From: Xylanimonas allomyrinae
GTDB taxonomy: Bacteria; Actinomycetota; Actinomycetes; Actinomycetales; Cellulomonadaceae
Direction of reading: 5' to 3'
NCBI RefSeq assembly: GCF_004135345.1
Contig: NZ_CP035495.1
Span: forward strand, 1,426,001 to 1,490,000
DNA length: 64,000 nt
Shown here: positions 9,096 to 16,569 of the stretch, piece after piece
Position numbering within the stretch: the first letter of the stretch is position 1
Layout of the letters: each line of letters opens with the position of its first letter
The notes under the pieces: generated by a model
What the model saw: only the letters and a program-made list of their open reading frames with translations
Database searches by the model: none
Told to the model about the DNA's origin: nothing
Made by a program: the position numbers and the translations under genes

Positions 9096-9641
9096 GTGAC
9101 CACCAACGTCCCGCAACCGGCCGTCGACCGGATGGTCGAGATCTCCGGGCATCCGGCGGTCGTCGGAGTCACCCCCGGCCAGAGCGACCTGGTCCCCCTC
9201 ACCGCGCTGTCCTGGGCGCGCGCGGTCGGGGCACCGATGATCCACTTCGCCTACGCGGACGTCTCGCGGTTCGTGGTCGAGGAGCGCCCCGACGGCACCG
9301 TGAGCCACGCCCCGATCGACCCTGACACCGCGGACGGGACCTGGCACGAGGCCCGTGACCTGCTGCACGCCCAGCTCTCGCGCGCGCTGACGGGCGCGGA
9401 CGTGCCGTGGCGCCTGGTGTACCTCGCGGGCCGGCCCGACCGGGCGCTGACCCACCTGGCCCGCGCCGTCGACGCCGCCATCCTCGTCGTCGGGACGCGG
9501 GCGCCCGGGACGGCGTCGCACCTGCGCGAGCGGCTGGAGGGCTCGGTGGCGCTCCACCTGGCCCACCACCAGCACCGCCCCGTCCTGACGGTGCCCCTCG
9601 CCGTGGTGGACTGGACGGCGACGAAGGCACCGTGGCGATGA
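9096..9641 (+). CDS. Universal stress protein (UspA)-like protein
   Basis: A 181-residue cytoplasmic Usp-fold protein. The C-terminal half carries the nucleotide-binding Usp signature (ILVVGTRAPGTASHLRERLE then GSVALHLAHHQHRPVLTVP). The N-terminal half is the paired alpha/beta segment. The GTG start has a good ribosome binding site (GGAAGGGA). It is the first gene after the fluoride riboswitch and overlaps crcB by ATGA, so it should be expressed with the fluoride exporters. A role in fluoride stress is inferred only from this context. Confidence 0.88.
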   Translation: MTTNVPQPAVDRMVEISGHPAVVGVTPGQSDLVPLTALSWARAVGAPMIHFAYADVSRFVVEERPDGTVSHAPIDPDTADGTWHEARDLLHAQLSRALTGADVPWRLVYLAGRPDRALTHLARAVDAAILVVGTRAPGTASHLRERLEGSVALHLAHHQHRPVLTVPLAVVDWTATKAPWR

Positions 9642-10114
9642 ACGCCGCAGCACCGGCCAACGGTTCGCGCACCGGGCACCTCGCGTCGGCCGGGCACCTC
9701 GCGTCGGCCGGGCTCGTCGCGCTCGGCGGGTGCGCGGGCGTGCCGGCCCGCGCCGCGCTCGAGAACGCATTCCCCGCGGCCCCCGGCGGGTTCCCGTGGA
9801 CGACGTTCGCCATCAACCTGGCCGGATCCCTCGTGCTCGGCCTGCTGCTCGAGGTGCTGCTGCGCACGGGGCCGGACCACGGCTGGCGACGCGCCGTGCG
9901 GCTGGGCTGCGGGACCGGCGTCATCGGCGGGTTCACCACCTACAGCACGTTCGTCGTCGAGACCGTCCGCCTGCTCGAAGGCGGGCGTGCCGGGCTCGGG
10001 CTCGCCTACGCGGGCGCGAGCGTCGTCCTCGGGGTGGCGGCCGCCGTCGCCGGCATCGGGCTGGGAGCGGCGCTGCACCGGCGGGCCTCGCACGGCGAGG
10101 GGCGGCGGCGATGA
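9638..10114 (+). CDS. crcB: Fluoride channel CrcB/Fluc, first subunit
   Basis: A 158-residue four-helix membrane protein that exports fluoride as a dual-topology channel. The diagnostic NLAGSLVLG helix and the GGFTTYSTF motif (phenylalanine box and Na+ site region) are present. The N-terminus has an imperfect duplication, GHLASA twice, from an 18-nt tandem repeat. It overlaps the Usp gene upstream and the second crcB downstream (ATGA each). Paired crcB genes usually make a heterodimer in Gram-positive bacteria. Confidence 0.95.
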   Translation: MNAAAPANGSRTGHLASAGHLASAGLVALGGCAGVPARAALENAFPAAPGGFPWTTFAINLAGSLVLGLLLEVLLRTGPDHGWRRAVRLGCGTGVIGGFTTYSTFVVETVRLLEGGRAGLGLAYAGASVVLGVAAAVAGIGLGAALHRRASHGEGRRR

Positions 10115-10476
10115 CCTGGGTGCTGCTCACGCTCGCGGGCGGGCTCGGGTCGGCCGCCCGGTTCCTGGTCGACAGCGCCGTCGCGAAGCGCAACCGGCTC
10201 TCGCTGCCGGCCGGGACGTTCGCCGTCAACGCCACGGCGTGCTTCCTGCTCGGGCTGCTGGCCGGATGGGGCCTGGCCCACCCGGGTCACGCGGGCGTCA
10301 ACGCGGTGCTCGGCGTCGGCCTGCTTGGCGGGTACTCGACGTTCAGCACCGCCAGCGTCGAGGGCGCACGGCTCGCCCTCGCGCGACGGCGGCTGGCTGC
10401 CGTCGCGCAGCCGCTGCTCATGCTCGTGGCGTGCCTCGCCGCGGCGGCGCTCGGCATCGTGCTCGCCGGCCGCTGA
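10111..10476 (+). CDS. crcB: Fluoride channel CrcB/Fluc, second subunit
   Basis: A 121-residue four-helix protein, the typical minimal Fluc length. It carries NATACFLLG in the second helix and GGYSTFSTAS as the conserved signature. It is the last gene of the fluoride-riboswitch operon and overlaps the first crcB by ATGA. Its charge pattern differs from the first copy, consistent with an antiparallel heterodimer. No terminator hairpin stands out immediately after the stop. Confidence 0.95.
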   Translation: MTWVLLTLAGGLGSAARFLVDSAVAKRNRLSLPAGTFAVNATACFLLGLLAGWGLAHPGHAGVNAVLGVGLLGGYSTFSTASVEGARLALARRRLAAVAQPLLMLVACLAAAALGIVLAGR

Positions 10477-10807
10477 CGACGTCACGCAGCCCCGGCGAGC
10501 GGTCGCCCGTTCGCGGCCGCGTCGGCCCGTTCCGGGGCACCGAGCCGCTCCATCGCCCGCGCACGCCGTCGATCGTGACTGCCGGGGTGCCGGTGAACGC
10601 ACCCTCGACGCGGGAATCGCTCGCGGAAAGGCCGGCACCCACGCACCCGGCACGCCCACCCGCCGCGTCGTCACGTCACCGTGCCCCTGCGCGCTCGGGC
10701 CACAGGGGCGCGCCGGGTGAATGCGCTGGCGTTCGTGCACGTCGGTGCTGCACGCTGGGCGGTAACGACCCCGATCCACCGGGTCCCGACCAGGAGGAGT
10801 GATCGGT
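10477..10807. other. Intergenic stretch without recognisable gene
   Basis: About 330 bp between crcB and the DUF5302 gene. It shows no convincing coding frame. The only clear signal is the strong AGGAGG ribosome binding site at 10792-10797 that belongs to the next gene. Confidence 0.5.
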
Positions 10808-11032
10808 ATGACGTCCGATCCGGCGCCCCAGGCGCAGTCCGGCACGGCCGAAGGGCAACCCGAAGGGTCGACAGCACCGACTCAGGACGCGAAAGCGCGC
10901 TTCAAGGAGGCGCTCGACCGCAAGAACGCGGCCCACGGCCGCAGTGCCGACGGCTCGCGCAACACCGGCGCCGTGCACGGATCCGAGACGAAGGGGCCCG
11001 TCCAGAAGATGTTCCGCCGCAAGAGCGGCTGA
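10808..11032 (+). CDS. DUF5302 family small protein
   Basis: A 74-residue, hydrophilic, charged protein with the DUF5302 layout: a disordered Gln/Ser/Pro N-terminus, a KARFKEALDRK helix, and a basic end QKMFRRKSG. Function is unknown; the family is common in actinobacteria. The ATG at 10808 is chosen over an in-frame GTG at 10799 because AGGAGG lies 10 bp before it. A 27-bp perfect hairpin follows the stop, so it is a monocistronic unit. Confidence 0.85.
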   Translation: MTSDPAPQAQSGTAEGQPEGSTAPTQDAKARFKEALDRKNAAHGRSADGSRNTGAVHGSETKGPVQKMFRRKSG

Positions 11033-11040
11033 TCCGGCCG

Positions 11041-11100
11041 GGCGCCAACGCGCCGCACCCCGACGACGGCCGCGTCGTCGGGGTGCGGCGCGTTGGCGCC
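11041..11100 (+). terminator. 27-bp perfect hairpin terminator
   Basis: Arms at 11041-11067 and 11074-11100 pair perfectly over 27 bp with a 6-nt loop (GGCCGC). The hairpin starts 9 bp after the DUF5302 stop. There is no T tract. Length and position fit a strong actinobacterial terminator. Confidence 0.8.
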
Positions 11101-11569
11101 GTGCCCGGCGGTTGCGCGCTCGAGAGCCTCGGGCCCAGCGCGTGGATCTCGCTCTCGGGTTGCGCAGTGTGCGCGTGCCCCCACCCGGGACTGGCGGCTG
11201 GCGTCGACGACGACGCGTCGCGCGGGATGACGGCAATAGACAACGATTCGATTTGCTCAGGCAATTGTCTGAGTCGGGACCTTTGGGCACACGATTGTGA
11301 TCCTCGCCATAGGATCTATCAACGACTAACACGATCACTCGATGTCTGCCCTCAAACTCAATATCGATATCCATCCATAGCATGCCGCTTTGTCACCGAC
11401 GTTTCCAAGGTGAGCAGAGTGCGTCGCACGCTGCACTCAGGATGCCCTGCGCCAATCGCTCCGTGACACAAAGAAGATCTCTTCTCGCGTCATTCCCGGC
11501 GCCGCGTCGGGAACCACTGGCGGACCGCTCCAGCGCGCCCGCAGTGGTCCAGCCGTCCGGAGGTACTGC
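11101..11569. other. Intergenic region upstream of sigma factor, with palindrome
   Basis: This 470-bp stretch is noticeably less GC-rich around 11230-11400 and shows no coding frame. It holds a near-perfect palindrome at 11256-11273 (CTCAGGCAATTGTCTGAG) that could be an operator. A GGAGG ribosome binding site at 11559-11563 serves the TTG start of the sigma factor. Confidence 0.5.
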
Positions 11570-12415
11570 TTGGCCCCGCACCCTGCACAGGCCCACCAAC
11601 CCTCGGCCGACCGGCGACCTTCGACGTTCGCACCGGCCGGACTGCACGACGCGGAACCGAAGGAGGACTGGCCCGACGCCTGCCTTCTGGCGGGCATCGC
11701 CGACGGCGACCGCGAAGCGATGGCCGTCGTCTGGTCCCAGCACTACCCGGCTGCGCTGAGGTATGCGCGACGGCTGCCCCACCGGCTCGACGCGGAGGAC
11801 ATGGTCTCCGAAGCGTTCACACGACTCGTGGAGATCGTCCAGTCCGGCAGAGGCGGACCTCAAGGATCGATCACCGCATACCTTTTCGTCATCATCCGCA
11901 ATATCGCCATGAAATCGTGGCACGACAGGTCCCTCGTCTTCTCGGCGCTTGCGGACGCCGACACACCGTTCGACTGTGTCGACCCCGCAACCCTCGACGC
12001 GGACCTGTCCGGACGAATGGTTCGCCAGGCGAACGAAGAACTCCTCGCCGGAGCTTTCGAGAACCTCCCCGCGCGGTGGCGGGAAGCGCTGTGGTGCACG
12101 GTGGTGGACGAGGTCCCGGCAGCCCTTGTCGCCGAACGAACGGGAATCGGAGCCAACGCCGTCGCCGCCCTGTGCTACCGGGCACGTCGCGCCCTGAGGG
12201 CCGAGTGGATGCAGGAGCACGTGCCGACCTGCGACGCCGAGGGCGCGTGCGCGTGGACGCGAGGACACGCCGGCGCCTATCTCGCCGGCACGCTCTGTGC
12301 GTCCGCGCGCCGACGCGTCGACCAACATCTCGACAGCTGCCGGGACTGCCGTCGCGCGCTCGCCGACGCCCGTGCCGACGCGTCGCTCACGCGGGTCGCC
12401 GCCGCGCCCTACTGA
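11570..12415 (+). CDS. ECF-type sigma-70 factor with fused C-terminal zinc-finger (ZAS-like) tail
   Basis: A 281-residue protein. Residues ~55-115 are sigma region 2 (HRLDAEDMVSEAFTRLVEIV), and ~160-210 are region 4 (LPARWREALWCTVVDEVP, then an HTH around AERTGIGANAVAALCYRARR). The last ~60 residues contain HLDSCRDC, the H-x3-C-x2-C motif of zinc anti-sigma domains, so an anti-sigma-like module is fused in cis. No separate anti-sigma gene is adjacent. The TTG start is supported by GGAGG six bases upstream. Likely a redox- or metal-responsive sigma factor. Confidence 0.85.
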   Translation: MAPHPAQAHQPSADRRPSTFAPAGLHDAEPKEDWPDACLLAGIADGDREAMAVVWSQHYPAALRYARRLPHRLDAEDMVSEAFTRLVEIVQSGRGGPQGSITAYLFVIIRNIAMKSWHDRSLVFSALADADTPFDCVDPATLDADLSGRMVRQANEELLAGAFENLPARWREALWCTVVDEVPAALVAERTGIGANAVAALCYRARRALRAEWMQEHVPTCDAEGACAWTRGHAGAYLAGTLCASARRRVDQHLDSCRDCRRALADARADASLTRVAAAPY

Positions 12416-12495
12416 CCCACGCGGCGCGCGGCGGCACAGCCAGGGCCCCCGGGAGCGATCCGCCGTCCGCGGCCCCGTTCGCAGCCGGACGGCCC

Positions 12496-12526
12496 GGTTG
12501 ACATTGACGTGACGTCAACCTTTACC
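12496..12526 (+). promoter_or_regulatory. MerR-type promoter/operator, leaderless transcript
   Basis: GGTTGAC (12496-12502) and GTCAACC (12514-12520) form an inverted repeat that overlaps a TTGACA -35 element (12498). A TTTACC -10-like element lies after a long (about 17-19 bp) spacer at 12521. The MerR GTG start at 12536 falls where transcription would begin, so the message is probably leaderless. Position and spacing fit autoregulation by MerR. Confidence 0.7.
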
Positions 12527-12535
12527 GTCGCGGGC

Positions 12536-13294
12536 GTGGAACGGTCGATTCAGCAGATCGCCCGGCTTGCCGGCACCACCAGCCGCACCCTGCGTCACTA
12601 CGACGACCTCGGCCTGGTGCCGCCCAGCCGCATCGGCGGCAACGGCTACCGCTACTACGACGAGCGCGCGCTCGCGCGCCTGCAACGAGTCCTGCTGCTG
12701 CGCGAGCTCGGCCTCGGGCTGCCGCAGATCGCCGACGTGCTCTCGCGTGAGCACGACGCGGCGTCGGCGCTGACCACCCACCTGTCGCTGCTGCGTCAGG
12801 AACAGGACAGGCTCACCCGGCAGATCGCCGCCGTCGAGCGCACCGTCACGGCCCTGAGAGAGGGGAAGGAACTCATGGCAGAGACCATGCTCGACGGCTT
12901 CGACCACACCCAGTACAAGGACGAGGTCGAGCACCGCTGGGGGAAGGACGCCTACGCGCGCTCCGACGACTGGTGGCGAGGCATGGGCGACGAGGAACGG
13001 CAGGCATGGAAGACCAGCGCGGAACGGCTCGGACGGGACTGGATCGCCGCCGCCGCCGGTGACATCGCCGCCGACTCGCCCGCGGCTCAGGACCTCGCAC
13101 GTCGGCACGTCGACTGGCTCCGCGCCATCCCCGGCACCCCCGCGTCCGAGCCCGGAGGCGACTTGGACGCCTACGTGCGCGGGCTGGCCGAGATGTACAC
13201 CGTGGACGAGCGGTTCGCCGCCACCTATGGCGGAGCCCGCGGCGCGGCCTTCGTCCGGGACGCCCTCCTCACCTACCTCGAGAGCACGCGCTGA
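12536..13294 (+). CDS. MerR-family regulator with TipAS effector domain
   Basis: A 252-residue TipA-like activator. Residues 1-70 are the MerR winged helix (SIQQIARLAGTTSRTLRHYD), followed by a dimerisation coiled coil to ~115. A C-terminal TipAS antibiotic-recognition domain follows (MLDGFDHTQYKDEVEHRWG, WWRGMGDEERQAW). The GTG start at 12536 is chosen because the operator/promoter covers the upstream in-frame codons. Known TipA proteins bind thiopeptides and activate their own promoter. Confidence 0.92.
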   Translation: MERSIQQIARLAGTTSRTLRHYDDLGLVPPSRIGGNGYRYYDERALARLQRVLLLRELGLGLPQIADVLSREHDAASALTTHLSLLRQEQDRLTRQIAAVERTVTALREGKELMAETMLDGFDHTQYKDEVEHRWGKDAYARSDDWWRGMGDEERQAWKTSAERLGRDWIAAAAGDIAADSPAAQDLARRHVDWLRAIPGTPASEPGGDLDAYVRGLAEMYTVDERFAATYGGARGAAFVRDALLTYLESTR

Positions 13295-13980
13295 CCCCTC
13301 CTCGAACGGCGCAACCAGGGCGCAGGGCAGCGATCACACCCGCTCGCGATGGTCGGCGTCGTCCGCTCACGACGTCGGCCGTCGCGGACATGCCCAGGTC
13401 CACAGTCTCCGGCGCCGGGCCCTCCCGCGCCCGCGCCAAGGCCCACGCGACGGGCGTCACCAGCGCCGCGAGCGCGTCGCACCTTCCGCACCGGCGCGAT
13501 CGGCGCACGTGCGCCTGCCGGACCAGCACGCGCAGGCGCATCACGGATCGCTCGCGACCTGGCAACGCCAGCGTCCGACGACGCCGCCGGGCGGCCGTCC
13601 GTGCGTCACGCCCACAAGCGTGCCGGCGTCACGACGACGTTCCCCGTCGCGCTCGCGCACGCAGACCGTCGCGCCCTCCCGGCCCGCTCCCGCGAACCTC
13701 CGGCACGAGCAGTCGCGTCACGCACACGGCGGGTTGCGACATCTGACCACCACCGGGCCCGATCGGCGGAATGATGACCGCGCGCGGTTCAGGTCCGCGT
13801 GACCGCACGGTCGCAGGGGCTCAGGACGCGCTGGAATGAACGCCCACGACCGCACGGCGAGCGACAGGGGCCTGCGCGACCGTCGCGGGTCTCCAGACCG
13901 AGGCCGTTCGCTGTCTCGCCTCCGAGGCAGCGAGGCAGCACCCGTCCGCGAGGGCACCGTTCCAGGAAGGCAGGATCAGC
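13295..13980. other. Long intergenic region, no gene seen
   Basis: About 690 bp with many short overlapping frames but no recognisable protein and no consistent codon bias. It ends with an AGGAAGGCAGGA ribosome binding region for the next gene. I see no RNA gene or repeat here. Confidence 0.45.
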
Positions 13981-14457
13981 GTGAACAGCATTCCCGACCC
14001 CATGGCAGGTCAAGGGCAGCCTCCCCACGTCCCGCAGCCTCCGGCCGAGCCGGGCGCATGGGCTCCGGCGCCCACCCAACAGCCGTATTCGCCGCAACCC
14101 CAGTACGCACCGCAGCAGTCCTACGTCGGACAACCGCAGACGCCGCAGTACGGCGGCCCGCAGCAGGCGTACTCCGGGCAGCCGCTCCCCTACGGAGGTC
14201 CGCAGCAGCCCATGTACGCCTCAAGCGTCGAGGATCCTGGCAAGACGTTGGGGCTGGTCGGCCTGATCGGCGCGTTCGTCGCCCCGCTGGTCGGCCTCAT
14301 CTGCTCGATCATCGGCTACAACAAGTCCAAGAAGGCAGGCTTCGACAACAAGCTCGCCTTGTGGGGCATCATCGTCTCGGCCGCGTTCACCGTGATCTCA
14401 CTGCTCGCTTGCTTGTTGCTGTTGTTGGGTGCTGTCGCCGATGCAAGCGCGTCCTGA
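13981..14457 (+). CDS. Pro/Gln/Tyr-rich small membrane protein (DUF4190-like)
   Basis: A 158-residue protein. Residues 1-80 are a disordered region rich in Pro, Gln and Tyr (repeated QPQYAPQQ, YGGPQQ). Two hydrophobic helices follow (about 93-112 and 125-150), flanking a NKSKKAGFDNKLA loop. This is the layout of DUF4190-type proteins of actinobacteria. Function unknown. The GTG start has a purine-rich ribosome binding site. It converges with the lipoprotein gene 180 bp away. Confidence 0.75.
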   Translation: MNSIPDPMAGQGQPPHVPQPPAEPGAWAPAPTQQPYSPQPQYAPQQSYVGQPQTPQYGGPQQAYSGQPLPYGGPQQPMYASSVEDPGKTLGLVGLIGAFVAPLVGLICSIIGYNKSKKAGFDNKLALWGIIVSAAFTVISLLACLLLLLGAVADASAS

Positions 14458-14637
14458 CCCTCGCGGCTCACTTCGGCACCGCATTCAGCATGGCGCCCGC
14501 CCTCACGGGACGGCGACGATTCCGGCCAATCACCGGTCCGACGAGGACTTTCGACGCTGAGACCGCGATACCCCGAGGTTCTTGTCGGGACCGCGTCCGG
14601 GCTCAGGACGCCGGTACCTCGCACCACGGCTTGTCGA

Positions 14638-15345
14638 TCACGGCTCGGTCCAGGTGTCGAATCCGATGCGGTCGAGACAGTTGTCCGGGACCACTCCGTC
14701 ATCGGTGCCGTCTGGCGACGGAGGCCACGTGGTTGGCTCACCCGGTTCGGGGTGCTCCCGATCGGCAGTGTCGAACTCTGGTCCGACCAGGGGACGAATC
14801 GCCGCATCCCAGAGCTCGTCCCAGGTCGGACTGGGGACGACGTCAAGACCCATGTCGTGTACGCATTCGAGGAGTGGCACGAACAGCGCGTCTTCACGCC
14901 GCATCTCGAACTCGAACTCTGCGGGCGTGGATGTTTGCCAGAAGACGTCCACCCATGCGAAGTAGCGTTCGTAGCAGGCGTCCATGATGGTGGTCGTGCC
15001 GTCGGGTGCTGTCGACACCAAGTACTCGATGCGTTCCTGACGCCGGCCGGGGACCACGTGCGGGCCGCTTGTGGAATGGCCCGCATCGCGCATGCACTGC
15101 AGGGCATTCTCTGCCGCGGCGAGGACGTCGTCGAGCGTGACCGCATCGTGCGCGAGAATCGCACGTTGTGACTCCGCCGCGCCGGCGTCCATGGCGCGCT
15201 GGCGGAATCCGAGGAGTGCTGCCGCGGACGCCTCCTCGGGTGTCTGGGTCCTCGGCGGCCGCCCGCTGGGTGCGGACGCGCAGGATGCGAGCACGGCGAC
15301 ACCGGCGAGCGCTGCCACGGCAGTGCCCCAGCGGATCGTTCTCAC
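14638..15345 (-). CDS. Lipoprotein, copy 1 of a duplicated family
   Basis: A 235-residue exported lipoprotein of unknown function. The signal peptide ends in a clear lipobox (VAVLASC, Cys22), and the mature part is acidic with a few Cys and Trp residues. The GTG start overlaps the stop of the upstream small secreted protein (GTGA), so the two are coupled. A diverged second copy lies at about 61125-61679. Conserved stretches between them include PPRTQTPEEASAAALLGF and STAPDGTTTIMDACY. The copy here has a longer, intact C-terminus. Confidence 0.8.
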   Translation of the reverse strand: MRTIRWGTAVAALAGVAVLASCASAPSGRPPRTQTPEEASAAALLGFRQRAMDAGAAESQRAILAHDAVTLDDVLAAAENALQCMRDAGHSTSGPHVVPGRRQERIEYLVSTAPDGTTTIMDACYERYFAWVDVFWQTSTPAEFEFEMRREDALFVPLLECVHDMGLDVVPSPTWDELWDAAIRPLVGPEFDTADREHPEPGEPTTWPPSPDGTDDGVVPDNCLDRIGFDTWTEP

Positions 15346-15689
15346 GGTTGCCAGGCAACCTGGGCGTCGACGAGGGTGCCGCTGGTCACACGGGCAACAG
15401 CAGTCGTGCGGCTCCAGCTCCAGCTGGTCCATGAGGCACCATGCGCGCCTGCGACCTGCCCCTGGGCGCGAGTGCCCCAGTTGACGTTTCCGGTGAGCCG
15501 CGACACTTTGGAGCTTCGCTGGCCGAAGCCGACGGTCCAGCGAGCGGTGGCCCTGCCCCCGGCGACGGTGCTCACGCGGCGAGCTTCGGCCGCGGGGACA
15601 GCCCCCTCCGCGTCGGCGACGACTGCCCCGCCGCCGATCATTCCCACACAAATGAGAACTGCTGCGATTGCTCGCACAATCCTTCGCAC
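15342..15689 (-). CDS. Small secreted protein, possibly bacteriocin-like
   Basis: A 115-residue protein with a signal peptide (about residues 1-27, cleavage near VVADA). The mature region is ~88 residues, basic and rich in Trp, Gly, Ser and Thr (WTVGFGQRSSKV, SWTSWSWSRTTAVARV). The GTG start has AAAGGAG five bases before it. It is coupled to the lipoprotein gene and faces an exporter-adaptor gene remnant. Secretion, size and this context resemble lactococcin-972-type loci, but I do not recognise the family. The bacteriocin reading is an inference only. Confidence 0.6.
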   Translation of the reverse strand: MRRIVRAIAAVLICVGMIGGGAVVADAEGAVPAAEARRVSTVAGGRATARWTVGFGQRSSKVSRLTGNVNWGTRAQGQVAGAHGASWTSWSWSRTTAVARVTSGTLVDAQVAWQP

Positions 15690-15847
15690 ATGAACTCCTT
15701 TGTATCAGATCACGCACCGGCAATCATCGGGCAACGGCCCCAGTATCCCTGGCCATGGCATCCGGGAACTCGTGCTGGCCGAAGATGAATGCCGATTCGG
15801 CATCAAAGGCTCCGGACTCTTCGCCACAAAGCCTTGGCAGGTCGGCT

Positions 15848-15868
15848 GACAATGTTGCGTGTACTGTC
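15848..15868. promoter_or_regulatory. Operator-like palindrome, copy 1
   Basis: GACAATG, 7-nt spacer, TACTGTC. The same 7-7-7 layout recurs at 60823-60843 as GACAATG-7-CATTGTC in the intergenic region of the second copy of this locus. Confidence 0.5.
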
Positions 15869-15949
15869 CGCCGCTTCTGCGGTTAGTTTCTCTGTGGTGT
15901 TCTGGTCTGGACCCAGGTCGGTGCGGATGTCATTGACAGGGCCGACACA

Positions 15950-16255
15950 ATGAATGCGTGGACGATGATTGTTGACGATCCTGTCCCTGGCGTGGATGCC
16001 GGAGTGCCCGTTCCGCAGCCCGTTGCGGCGGATGGTCCAGGGCAGAGTGGCCGTACCGCGCGGTCGGAGGTGCGGACGCCGCATGAAGGGCACGCCCGGG
16101 TGGTGATCGGCGCGCTGCTCGTCGTGCCCGCCCTGGGCCTGGGGGCGTGGTCTGCGGTGGCCCGCGTTCCGGATCCGACGGCGGCGGGGGTAGCGGGGCG
16201 CGCGGCGAGGACGTCACCCGGTTGCAGGAGTTCCTGATCACGACCGGAGCCAGGA
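15950..16255 (+). pseudogene. Broken copy of the exporter adaptor (peptidoglycan-binding) gene
   Basis: The first ~75 codons (starting MNAWTMIVDDPVPGVDAG) match the N-terminus and membrane helix of the adaptor gene at 59579-60741 (MDAWTMIGDEPVPAVDAG). An internal deletion then joins the VPDPT region directly to the segment encoding GARGEDVTRLQEFLITTG, and the frame shifts at the junction, stopping at 16237. The rest of the gene is absent. From 16256 to 16569 there is no recognisable gene. Codons there around AFVSAALPGGMLTRGVL look coding-like but cannot be assigned. Confidence 0.8.
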
Positions 16256-16569
16256 TCTGGCTGGTCGGCGTCGCCGTGGAGGGCCACTACGTGCGCTCGT
16301 CGTCGCTTCTCCCGGTGTCCCTCTGGGGCTCGCGTGACCGCCCGACACTCGACGGCTCCAACGCGCGACGACCGCGATCGAGCAGGCCGCCATCCCGGCG
16401 TCGTGCGAGGCGCGACGGCTCCGGTGCCCCATGCCAGCGCCTTCGTCAGCGCCGCACTGCCCGGCGGGATGCTGACCCGAGGCGTGCTCGCGGCGCGGGT
16501 CGCGCGCTGCGCGGCCCGCGGCGAGCCGATCGGTCCGGGAAGGCAGGACCGTTGTGGCTGCCTGTGCCC

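Noticed and set aside
9661-9720. 18-nt tandem duplication in crcB (GHLASA twice) as a regulatory repeat
   Set aside because: It is in frame, only two units, in the non-conserved N-terminus; probably a neutral slippage event.
8886-9770. Upstream extension of RecQ to 910 residues
   Set aside because: The added part is antisense to the fluoride riboswitch and the Usp gene and lacks helicase features.
13295-13980. Several 80-250 codon frames in the MerR-downstream region
   Set aside because: They overlap each other in different frames, lack ribosome binding sites and show random Arg/Ser/Pro-rich composition.
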